Shown: positions 1-13,446 of the stretch, piece after piece
Position numbering within the stretch: the stretch's first letter is position 1
How the letters are laid out: each line of letters opens with the position of its first letter
Origin: Parus major
Taxonomy: Eukaryota; Chordata; Aves; Passeriformes; Paridae
Direction: 5' to 3'
Assembly: GCF_001522545.3 (NCBI RefSeq)
Contig: NC_031770.1
Span: forward strand, 92,584,339 to 92,648,338
DNA: 64,000 bases
Notes under the pieces: generated by a model
The model's input: the letters and a program-made list of their open reading frames with translations, nothing else
Database searches by the model: none
What the model was told of the DNA's origin: nothing
Program-made: the position numbers and the translations under genes

Positions 1-3000
1 CAAATGGCTGTCAGTGGTGAATGCAAGAGGCTGCACAGGATGCTTGAGCACCCAAAAGAAACAATTTGCCCTGTTCACTAAACTCCAATATCTGTAAAAG
101 GTTTTCAGCATAGAGATATCCGAGTCTGCAGATTTGAAAGGAAGAGGAAGCTATATGCAAAAGGACTGCTGGAAACAGCTCTTTCCATAAGCAGGTTGTG
201 CATCTGAAATGGAGCAAAGCTCTCCTGCTAGCTGGTTTGGATGAAGACAGAGCTACCACACCGCCAAAAGGAACTGCTGAGTGTTTCTCCTTACTCTGTT
301 TTGAAATTTTAAACCAGACGAGTTGTGGCAATCACCAGTGGTTGGCAGAGGCAAGAATTGACTGTTTGGTGAACTACACCACCAGAAATATTTAAAATGT
401 CTTTAATGGGGATGGCTAGTGTATTTTAGATATCCTTAAAAACTTAGATCCTTACAACTGCACTTCGACAGACACCAGCAGAGGTGTCCCAGAAGCAGTT
501 TCTCAGGAAGCACAGATCAGCATTGTTATCTTGATTTCATGTATCCAGATTTGCAGCCCTTGACAAGGCCTATGAAATATAATGAAAATGCAACCTTTTC
601 CAGGGAATGTGTGGTTGGCTCTTTTCTACCTTGTATTAGGTATTAGGGATTTACTTTTTTTTTTCTTTTCTGACGTAATTTGAAATTCTCTGAAGTTTAC
701 AAAAAGAAACATTTCAACACTGTAATGAGATTTTACCCTTTCAGGATTTCAGAAGAAGAAAAAGGGAGGTCCTATCTGTTTTAATTCATGCAAAGTACTC
801 TAATGACCTGTTCAGTACTTTTGACATAACTTTTGAGAGTGAAGATAAAAACCTAAAACATAATCTCACTCAAAATCTTAAAAATTTGAAGTGAAAAAAC
901 TGAAAATTGATTTGTAACCTTAACTATGTGCAGATGGCAAGGCACTGAACATCATTTCAGATAAAGTCTCTCAAAAGAGACTGTGAGGAAGAGCACCACT
1001 TTTTCATCACGCTTCTCTCAAAACTACACATCCTTGCTGATATAAAATACAGGGGCTGGAGATGAAGGTGGAGGAATAGTCACAGCAGAAGGTATTATCA
1101 TTTCCAAACTGTCAGGGTTTTTACTCACCTGGTTCCTCCACTGCAAATATCTGTGCCTCTACAGAAAGGCAGGCATCCCACTGCCTTTTCAGAGCCCAGG
1201 AATGATGCTGCAAAAGGCCACAAACAGGAACAAAAGTAGGAACAGGCAGGCATCCCACTGCCTTTTCAGAGCCCAGGAATGATGCTGCAAAAGGCCACAA
1301 ACAGGAACAAAAGTAGGAACAGTTTCACTCATTTTTTATTCTGATCAGCTTCACAGGAAGAAAATATTCTGTTCACATGGAGCAAATACAGTAAAATGTT
1401 GAAACAGTAAAATGCACTCCACAGTATTAGCCAGTATTCCCAAAGTCATTTACTGATGAAAAAAACCCAAACTTATTTCCAACACAGAATGGGTTGAATC
1501 ACCTTTCTCTCCATCCCGACCCTCCCCACTTTTCTCTTTGGAGAGAACTGAAGCTTTAACAGCTTTTCTCCAGTAATAAATGGAATTTTATGGCAGAATC
1601 AGAAATGAAACTAGGTCTTCTTGATGTCTCTACTTCCTCATACAAGAGCAGCAGGAACTAACTATTCATTGCCCATAGAATTATCTATCTTTTTCAAATT
1701 ATGCAAGCATATGTAAGAGTCAAAAAAAACATTAACAGGGAACTGTTTCCCAGGTAATCTGCACCTGTGATTTCTTCTAAGAAAGCTTCACTCAAGCCCC
1801 TTTTTGCTCCCATGTTCTCTCCCCACCTGCTGCCATCTGCCACAGCACAGCATTGCAGAGTGCCCGTGCAGCACTGTGGAAGATGAACTGCTGCAGTCAC
1901 TCAGCTGGCTCCTTTGCCTTTTTTAGTGCCTCTAGATAGCAGGGAAAGTTCAAAGAGAGCAAACCTTTTGCCTGAATCCCTTCACATTTAAACTGCACAT
2001 GAGGAAGCCCTGGGTCCAATGAGGGGACCTACACTCCAGCTGTTTCAAATACAGTAGCAACATCAAGGGTAGCCACTGCAAATACTGACTTTTTTACTGC
2101 CCCTTCAAAAATAACTTTTACAAGTTCTTTTTTACCACATGTAAGCTGAGCTTTTTTCTTGGCTCTTGGGAATGAAGGGCAACCTTGTAATTTGAGTAAG
2201 AGGAAGCCTGGAAGTGCACTCTCCCCAGAGACCTACAAAGGAGTAACAACTGAGCCGCTGTGCTCCTCTTGTTTTTGGGAGAGAGAATATACAGCTCTGC
2301 TCATTTCTGCAGGCACTGAGCCAGGCAGTCTGGTCAGGAAAGCAGTGGGAGCCAGAACAAAGAGTATGAGGTGAGCAGAGACTTCCTCTTCTTGCCTGGA
2401 GGTACAATGCCCCTAGCTAGACTAGGATAAAAACATATTACAGGCATATGTAGTGGTAAGTACTCTGACACACATCTGTACACCAACAACCTGCTCAAAA
2501 AGCCTGATATAGCAATGGCAGCAGGTATGATGAGATAAACGACAGGCTGGGCTCCTTCCCATTAGTGTGCCTGCCAGATGAGTAAGAGCCAGCATCAGCT
2601 TTTTATGGACCAGGCTTGTCAAACATTCCATATGCACTGCCATCATACCTTTATACTCCAACTCTGTCAAAGGCAAACTAGACTTGAACACAGACAGAAT
2701 CTACATTTAAATAACACTGGATTGATTGAAGAAGCACATAAGAAGGCAATATGAAGGAAGCTGATGATTAATTAAGGGACTTCTTTCAATTTTTCTTTCA
2801 AAAAGTATTTTGAAATACTTCATTTGCTTTAGAATAGGGTGAAAGAGTACTGCACTCTAAGGTATGCTACTGAATCACACAATCAGAATCAGCATTTGCT
2901 TTCAGTATACACAGGAGCAGAGAACTTCAGTAAGAATGTAAAGGAAAGAGGTTCATCTTCTCTTAATCAGCCCATTGAAGTTCCTGCACCATGCTGCTCC

Positions 3001-6000
3001 CAACCCAGGAACTCTTTCATGGACCTGCATGACTTCGCATTTTCCTAATAGTTTAAAATGTATTTTTAAGAAGACTCTCTGCCTGTCTAGGACTTCATTA
3101 CAATCTAAAAAGAGATTGGCAGTGATGAAAATATATATTCCTTATTTGTGTTCCCTGAAGTTATTTTTAATCTCAGCTTTTATTTCTCTAGTTCTAATAA
3201 AGATTGTGTTTTTCTTTAATTAGAAAAATATGGGAGAGACAAATGATCCATCACTGCAGATGACAGATCCCCTTACCTGTGCAGAACAGTTAAAATTCCT
3301 ACAAATTTTCTACCGTCCAACTCTGCAATGATTTTTCACATTGACAAAGAACTGCAGATCAGCAGGTCAGGGAACAGAATGGGATGAGACATGGAGATGG
3401 GGATCATGATGACACAGGAAAAGAGAACCACCTTATCTGTAATTAGTGAATTAGTCTCTGATCACTGAGATAATGGTTTCTAAATAGTGTGGGAATTAAC
3501 TTTATTCTGCTGCAATTTGTGCTCTTATTTTACTCCTCAAAGACCTCCTAGTTGGTCTATACCTTAATCCTGCAGTTACTTTTTGCTGTAGCTGCAGTTC
3601 TGCAGTGACTAAAAGCTCAGGTAAGCTTAACAAAAGGTGCTGAACTCTTAAGTCTGCATTATGACTAATTTAATTGCTCACAACTTTCTCTATTTTCTTA
3701 GGAAGTGAACAGCTCATGGTTCCATTTTGCCAAAAAGCAGATAGATTAAGTCTTCCACACTTCATCTAAAAATTTAGGGCTGTATTAAGAAAATTATTAG
3801 ACGATAGAAGGAAAGTTTGCCTCCTGAGGAAAGGAGTTTTAGTGGTTTCCAATAGGTAGTTTTTCCAAATTAACAGACTCCTTGTGTTACCTACTGAAAT
3901 GTTTGAGAGACAAATACATACAATCTCTAAACGGAAAAAAAAATATACATGAGAGAGGTAAAAAAAGAGAAGACTGAATAAGAAAAAAAGACAAAGAAAA
4001 AACCAGGCGAAAAAAGAAATAAAAAAAAGGAGGATAAAATGTCATCACCTTCAAGACTCCCCATGTATAAAGCTGCTCAGCAGGGAATTTGAGAACAAGC
4101 ATTGCCAGCACAGTGGGAGAGCACAGCAATGAAGGGCATGGCACAAGTTGGCCAGGCGTGTACTGTTTTCTCTCCCCTTCCCAAGGACTCTGCCTCAGGA
4201 CAGCTGTCGTTCAGAGGATGCTCATTCAGCTCCTTGTCACTGCTCACTGCCAGTGACCTGCCAGGCAGGTGTCACTGCTGTCAGGCAGTCGTGCTCCCCT
4301 CCCTCTGCCTGAGCTTGCTCACCAGCAGCTGCACTGGTTGGGATTTATGAGACAGAGATCCTCTTCACAGACACTTTAAGAAGACTGCAGGTACTGACAC
4401 ACTTATTGCTTCCTAACCTACTTTTAGCAACATGCTGTTATTTAGCCTAGGACTTCTTTCTTCTCTTGACACCTGCCTGGATAATCCAATCCTGTAACAG
4501 GAATGGGGTTTGTCTCTAGGCGTAGATTTAAGTTTCCTTTGTCCCCACCACGATGGGTACATCTGTCCACAGGCTGTAAAGTCATGTTTGATGACACTGT
4601 TGTTTACTTGGTAATTACTCAGTATGACATGCGAGTTCACAGCTTTATGTGACCTCCCTGTTTGCACAGTCTAAAAACTGAGTATTTGTCTTTCCAGCAA
4701 GACTTCTCTGCCTTCAGGGGAATACAGGTCAACACCATCTGCTTGCAGATGTTTTTCTATGAAAACTTATTGTGAATTTTGAATATATGGACACGTGTGA
4801 CACATTACACCTGGAAACGGGTAACAACAGGGGATTCTGTGTGCCCAAACTGAGAGGTCTTTGAAATCCAAATCCTTTGTGCTAAAATGGTTTGGTTTAG
4901 CATTTCAGAACTGGAAAATTAATCACAGCACAGGTTATTGGACCAAGCCACATAATTTACCAAACTAAACCTGAAGGTTGAGCCTGGGGTCTAAGCATCC
5001 CAAGAGATGTGCAAAATGTTCAGTGAATCAAGCAGGAGTATATACTTGAGATAAAACTTCATTGCCACAAAACTTCCCAATACGTAGTTCATAACACAGA
5101 TAAAAATTAAGAGTTAAAAATTTTATATTCTAGTGAAGAAAAGAAAACCCAAAACACATTCAAGTGACTGACCGGTTGAGTCTTATTCAGTCAGAACTTT
5201 TCTTTTTGTTTTCCAAAGGATGCCCCCAGTAATTTTGTAACAGACTCAAAACTCTGGGGATGAATGTAAAAAAAAAAATTTGGTAATCTAAAATGTTTTA
5301 TTGAGCTATTCCAGATCTACCCTGGTTTAATCAGCAGCAGAATTTAGCCCTTCTTAAGAAAATGTAAGAAAGCCTGCAACAGGTAAGGAAATGAAAGAAA
5401 TTACAGCAAGTTCAACCCCACATAATCTATGAATATTGGAGTTTTCAACTAGGTCATATGACCTCATGTCAAGCAAAATATCTGATGAGAAAATAAGCAG
5501 GAGACAAAGTAGGAAATTAAAATTGCGTTTGATTCTGTTTTCACTTATGCTGCTGTAAATCTACTTCAGCCAAAAATCTGACATATGTGACATAATACAG
5601 GAAAGTATCCTGGAAAAACCTACATGTAACTTCAATAAATGAATAATGCACTTTAACATACTGACAAACAGAAAGATAAAAAGGAAATAAAAGTTAACTG
5701 GATATATCCTAATCTGCACTTAGGAAAATGCTTTTACTGCAGAATATTTCAAGTTCCAAACACCCAGGGCACCGTGAAATGAAAATATTTCTCTTTTTTT
5801 TATTAGCCTTAGAAACATTTCATAAATATTTACCTGTGTGATAATTTGTATAATTTTGTCTTTCCTTTGTAAGAAAAACATAATAACATTTACCGATTGG
5901 ATGGATAACAAAGAAAAAACAACAATTACCCAGAAATCCCTAATGGAGAGCATAAGCTTTTTTTAAATATTTATTTCATTACAACATAAATTGGGAGTAC

Positions 6001-6497
6001 ATAAAAAGCTTTACCGATATATGCTTCAAAAACGAAACTATTAATACATCAGTTACACATATAATTCACCTGAACTGTGAACAGTGTCTAAAGAATTTGC
6101 ATTAGTTAATCTGTTGAAAGTGGCAGCATAGACATTGTTATTTCCTGATTTCACAGATTTGTCCAGGGTTTATCCACTAAGACTTTTTAAAAGCAAAGCA
6201 AGAGACTCTTGCAAAAGGCAGCTCATTAAACACCGTGGTGGTTTGAGAAGCACTGCAGGTACAAAATGGTAAGATTAGCAATATAATTGATAAAAACCTA
6301 CCCTGTTTAAGAAATATATGAAAAAAAGCCATCACTGTCTCAAGTACCAACTGTGGTTTCCCTTCCCTGCTCTTTGTTTCAACTGGACATACAATAGGTA
6401 CTTTTGACTCTGAATTCATCTCTTCCCTCCTATCTTTCACTCCCATTTCTTTCCTTTGAGTAATTCATTAAAGTTAAGAGTCTCCAAAATAGCCTTC
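1..6497. other. Intergenic region downstream of KBTBD11
   Basis: AT-rich sequence without any reading frame that looks like a real protein. The only structured element I see is a 77-bp tandem duplication, listed separately. In human the next gene beyond KBTBD11 is MYOM2, in the same orientation; I looked on the minus strand for a MYOM2-like first coding exon and did not recognise one, so that gene probably starts beyond position 1. Short or non-coding exons cannot be excluded by eye. Confidence 0.6.
1167..1320. repeat. Perfect tandem duplication, 2 x 77 bp
   Basis: Positions 1167-1243 and 1244-1320 are identical, and the first two bases after the second copy (AG) again match the unit start. 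The unit begins AGGCAGGCATCCC and ends AAAGTAGGAAC. It is not low-complexity sequence and has no coding potential. Complete identity suggests a recent duplication, or an assembly artefact. Confidence 0.97.
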
Positions 6498-7081
6498 TGT
6501 TGCAGTTTAAGCCCAGGCAGTGGCTCAGCTCCACACAGCCACTCACTCACTCCCAGTGACTTGGGGGAGAAAATAAAAAGGGGGAAAGTGAGAAAACTCG
6601 TGGGTTTAAATGAAGACAGTTTAATATCAAAGCAAAAGCTGCACCTGCAAGCAAAACAGAACAAGGAATTCATACACTGCTTCCCATGGGCAGGCAGATG
6701 TTCAGTCATCCCCAGGAAAGCAGTGCTCCAACACACAGAGAAATGACTTAGGAGACAAACACCATCACTCCATATGTCCTCCCTTCCTTCTTCTTCCCCG
6801 AACTTTATATGCTAAACATAACAAGAAATGGTCTGCAATATCCCTGTGGTCAGCTGGGGTCAGCTGTCCCAGATGCATCCCCTCCAAAACCCTTGTGCAC
6901 CACCAGCCTCCTCACTGGTGGAGTGGGGTGAGGAGCAGAAAAGGCTTTGGCTCTGTGTGAGCACTGCTCAGCAACAATGGAAACATCTCTATTACCAGCA
7001 CTGTTTTCAGCACGAATCCAAAACACAGGCCCATACCAGCTACTGTGAAGAAAATTAACTTGACACCAGCCAAAACCAGCA
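6498..7081 (-). mobile_element. Solo LTR of an endogenous retrovirus, minus orientation
   Basis: About 584 bp that I recognise as a degraded copy of a long terminal repeat abundant in songbird and other neoavian genomes. Read on the minus strand it starts TGCTGGTTTTGGCTGG, has a TATA box (TATAAA, complement of 6804-6809) followed by a purine-rich GAAGAAGAAGG stretch, and ends ...CTGCAACA, giving the usual TG...CA ends. No gag, pol or env remnant flanks it, so it is a solo LTR. I could not resolve a clean target-site duplication: 6494-6499 CTTCTG against 7082-7087 CTTGTG match at 5 of 6 bases but do not abut the TG end exactly. Family naming needs a repeat library. Confidence 0.85.
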
Positions 7082-7798
7082 CTTGTGCTGATTCCTAATG
7101 CCAGGGGGTTCATTCCAGCAGCTCTCAGCATTCAGTAGGCCAAAACAAATTAAAAGTGTGATTATATATTCTGAGTGCACAATTTAACTGAGCTTGTGTG
7201 TCAATCTCAGCTTTTAGTTGCAGTAATACAGTCAGAATAGTTCCAGTAACATTGTAAATGCATGGAACTATTACAGACTTGCACTACATTATCTCAGAGC
7301 AAGAGCTGGGGTAGCAAACAGGTAAAAACATACTTTGCTGCAATAGTGCTTGGACTCATACTATTGGTAACAGCCAAACAGCTGTTCTGCTAAACCAGCG
7401 CAAATCTGGTGTGCAAAATAACAGCAGAAAAAAGAGTAATTAATAAAATGCTTTTTATTACAACTGCTCAGCAGTACTACCATTTCCCCTTTTTATGTTT
7501 TAAGTTTCCCAGGAGCAATGCTACTGGGAAAAAACAAAAAAGCCCAAAGATAGGATTCTATCTTGATCTGGATTCATTCCAGCAGAAAACACTACATATC
7601 AGCCCAGACATAAAGCACCAGTACCACTGTTAAGCTTTGTGATAATGAAGGGCAACACATCTATGGAACAGTCAGTGGAATACATGATGCAAATCAAGAA
7701 AAGCAATAACCCACTCGTGATAACCAGTGGTAACTGGGAAACAGCACTCTGTGAGCCAATCAAACAGCACAGGAGAGGTATGGCTTTCATGTGAGTAA
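7082..7798. other. Intergenic stretch below the likely KBTBD11 3' end
   Basis: AT-rich sequence with no recognisable gene, repeat or motif. It may contain the downstream GT-rich element for KBTBD11 polyadenylation if the 7799-7804 signal is used. Confidence 0.4.
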
Positions 7799-7804
7799 TT
7801 TATT
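7799..7804 (-). terminator. Candidate polyadenylation signal for KBTBD11
   Basis: AATAAA on the minus strand, followed within about 40 nt by a GT-rich stretch (CTGTGCTGTTTG) on the same strand. Competing AATAAA hexamers lie nearer the gene at 8102-8107 and 9555-9560, so this is one of three candidates. Confidence 0.3.
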
Positions 7805-10800
7805 CTCTTATCACTTCAAATTTTACCAGGTATTTATTTACAAAGAAACTTTCTGTGGACAGAATTTACATCAGTGACTGCACAATTTTAGTCATTACTA
7901 GGGTATAACTAACATCCTCCTCATGTTGCTCAACAGTGCCAGTTTTGATCAAACAGGGTTATTCTTCTGCCACTTATTTTTTTACTTAGTTTCAAGTGTA
8001 AACAGAATTTGTACACATGCTTTTGCTGCAATTAAGATTTCTATTTCATGGAACCAGTTAATAGATAGAAACAGTCAAGTTTCATCTGTTAATAGCATTT
8101 CTTTATTGAAACTGGAATTTTGTTTTAGATTCAACGAAGGCTTTAGGCATTTCACTGAAATGAATTTTTCACTGAAAAATTAGGGCTACTATCTCTCACA
8201 TGTCCCATTGAAATGGGAGGACTTGAAGATTCAGGGGGAAGAACACCAGCAGGGCAGACTATGTCTCTCTAGCTAGTCTCAGATCACTCAGTGAGGATGA
8301 CTAACTTGATTTGTGAGACTTTTAGCCAATTAACATACAATGCAAAATGCGTAAATTTTTAGAGATCACGACTAGCTCCAAGAGTTCCTTTAGTCCATTG
8401 ACAACCAGAGGATGGGAGATGTGAACTGAATGCTTGCAAGCTAAGAAAGCACACACAGATCTCTGTGCTCCTATGCAAACATGGTAGACTTCAGGCTACT
8501 CTAGATAAAATGGCTGTTTTAAAAGCAAAACATATGCAAACAAAACTTGAGTGTGGCCTGACCCTTTGGTTTGTACCTAAATTAAACCCTATTACATCAG
8601 TGGTTTCTGGATATCCCACTTGGTAGGTAGGTGTGGAACTGCTCTGAGCAGTTCCAAATGGGTGGAGGGGAACTGCTCAGCAGCTCCACATGTCAAAGAG
8701 ACAGTTGTTGCTAGGTTTAAGTAAAACTGTAGGGTTCTAGAATGACAATTGCAGTCTTTAAATGCCTGAAGACAATCTAAATTCTGGTTTTAGTATCCAA
8801 GTTTGGTGGGGGTGTTTCTTTGTGAAGACATAATTCTCAGCAAACCTGCCTTAGGCCTACCAGGGAGGAAACAGAGGCCACAAAGTAGGAAATCTGGCTA
8901 GAAACATGCTTTTGTTGTTAATCATCAGGCTGTGACTACGCAGTGTACAAAGGAAACAGGTTTGACAGACAGCTACTAATGAAGCCCAGACTCTCCCCTG
9001 TCTCACTGTTTAAACAGTGAAAGCAGGTAAGCACTTGATTCAACTTTTTTTAAAAATAGGAGCTAGCAAAAACACAAACCACTGCAGGTTTGTTGAACGC
9101 TTAATACTGTAAAACTTACTTGCAAATGTATTTCTTCTTAGTGTACAGCAATAAATATTGGAAGAAAGGATATGGTTCATTCTATCTCCAAAGTTTGTGG
9201 GTTATTGTCACATCTTAAATCATGGAAACTTCCCAACACTCATTTAGAAACATTTTCATGCATTAGCAGAATGAAAGTGCTTAATTAATGCTTAATTAAT
9301 AGGAATGCAAAACCTGGCTTGATACCTCACAACGCTGTAGTATAAGAACTATACTACATAAGTCTTTGAACTGTGAAACTGCATTGTATTGCAAGAAGAC
9401 GTTTCCTTGTGTGTGTTCCTGGTGATACTACTATTTTAAAATCTGGCTAGCACTTATGTTTCTAGTTTAAGTATGCACCTAAGCGTTGCACTACACAGCT
9501 TGAAATACTTTCTACAGTTAACATAAAAATTATGCTGAAGGCAAATATGTAATTTTTATTTCCTGCTCAAGCTACAATGCCGTAATTTAATTTAGAGTCA
9601 ATATTTCCAAGGATTTTCATCTGAAAATTAAATCAAATATTCTGAGAAGGATGTTAAATTCCACTGCACCAACCTGTACTGAGGCTAAGATAAATGTCAC
9701 ACTCCTGCCTGGCTGATGCTTTAATTAGCTCACTAGGGAACAGGTTCACTTGCCTAAGAACTTCTAGGACTGGACCACTGTTTTCTATAGAATGACTAAC
9801 CAGATCAGCTGCATTAAAACCCTGTGCAACAACAATGAGAAGAGAAAAAAAACCCCAAACATTAAAGTGAAGGAAAGAAATATCTATGAAGTTCACTATT
9901 CTCTTTTGTACAGATGGTGTCTCGTAGGACAGAGCCTGCTGCCTTCCTTTGGAACTAGCAATTATATGTAAGAATGCTAAAGTCCTATTTAACAAAAACA
10001 TCTTAATAAAACATAAAAAGATCTGCTTTTTTTTTGATGCAAGGTCCCTATGTCTTTCTAAAATATGAATCTATACTAGAGCTTTGAGTATAAACAATTC
10101 TCTTCCACAGTCCACTTGAGTTCCATGCTGAATATACAGCAATGTACCAGCAAAAACACAGGTTCTTTTTTCAGAAAAGGTTTCTCAGTGATTTACCATA
10201 AAGCTAAAACATTTGCCTTGCCTATTTTTTTTTAAAATATAAAATGTATAAAATGCATGTGCCCTTTTCAATATAGTCTGTCTGCGTAGACATTTTATGT
10301 TTTCCAGTTCTGAGTAACATGACAAAAAGTGTGCTCCAACTTTCCACAGGCAGGAAGAAGTTTTGTATGGTTTTGCCTCATTTGGATGCTGCCCCACAAA
10401 CAGCACTATTGGGCAGTTAAGAATCACAATGACTGTGTACGCCATCAGCACGTACTGCAATTAACAAGAACTTATTGATTATGGCAATCATTAGTTCAAA
10501 ATAAATAAAGCAGTCTCTCAATCAAAAGACAGGGAAGTAACATCATACTAGTGGCACAATATTATCAACATGTGTAGCACATTTCTATTTTCCATGTCCC
10601 CTTTTGATGGTCTTGAAATAAGTGGGAAAGGCCTTTTGCCACAGGTTGGGGTTTAGGTTAACCTTCCTTGACCTGCAGTCAATTAAAGAGCATACGAAGT
10701 ACAAAGTTTTTTCCCAGTTCTAGTGTCATACATGGTCATGTCAACTGGTTGCAGTCTGAACAGCTTCAGTTCATTTTTAATTTAAAATCTCTGATCAAAA

Positions 10801-11598
10801 AAAGTAATAAAACAGTATTTTTTCATACAGAAACCATTGCCTTTTCAAATAAAGAACATATCAGTATTTCATATCTACCACAAAATGCCACATTTTAAAA
10901 AGGTGGCTTGACTTTTTTTTTCTCTTTTTTGCATTCCAAGTTAAACATGTGGCACACATTTGTGTTACTTAAAACATTAAGTTTGGTATCTGTTAAATCA
11001 TCTGTGGTTGAAATTCCTGGGACTAATACAGTGCCACAGCTTCCTTACACTGTGTATTGCACCAGAAATGAAAGGCTGCGATGGAGGCGTTCTTCCTATA
11101 CTTCTTAAACACAGGAAATAGTTGGTTTAACATGAAAACAAATGCAGCTAAACTATGTTGCCAGCGATGTTTATACCTCAGTATCATCCCAGAGGAGAAA
11201 AAGCCACAAATGACAGAAAAGGCTCCAGCCCAGGTTGCAACTATGTGTAAACACACAACCAACACTAATGTCCCATTACAACACTCTTGTCGAGAATATT
11301 TTAAAAATCCAGGTGTAAAAACTTTTTTCTCAGATTGGGGATTGGCACAAACATAATCCAGAGATTATCCTTTATAGCAGCTTTTACTTTTGTGTGCTTG
11401 GCTTTTCACACAAAGCACAGCAAACATGAGAAGAATTACAACTGAGTTAAAACCAGCTCATGATCTTGAGAGCAGAGCAGAGCAAAGGGCAAGTCCCTTT
11501 TCTCCGCAGACACAAGAGAGTGGGTCTCCTCTGTCAATGGGAGTTGTGGATCTACCACCCAACTCCCCCCTCAGGAAGCCAGAGCCAGGCTGGCCACC
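7799..11598 (-). other. KBTBD11: Probable KBTBD11 3' untranslated region
   Basis: AT-rich, non-coding sequence directly downstream of the KBTBD11 stop codon. The human transcript carries a long 3' UTR of several kilobases, so a similar length is expected here. On the minus strand AATAAA signals occur at 9555-9560, 8102-8107 and 7799-7804 (as TTTATT on plus); I set the outer limit at the last. The region also contains a 21-nt palindrome at 8635-8655 and an 18-nt palindrome at 9003-9020. The true end cannot be decided without transcript data. Confidence 0.45.
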
Positions 11599-13446
<1,848 letters not shown>

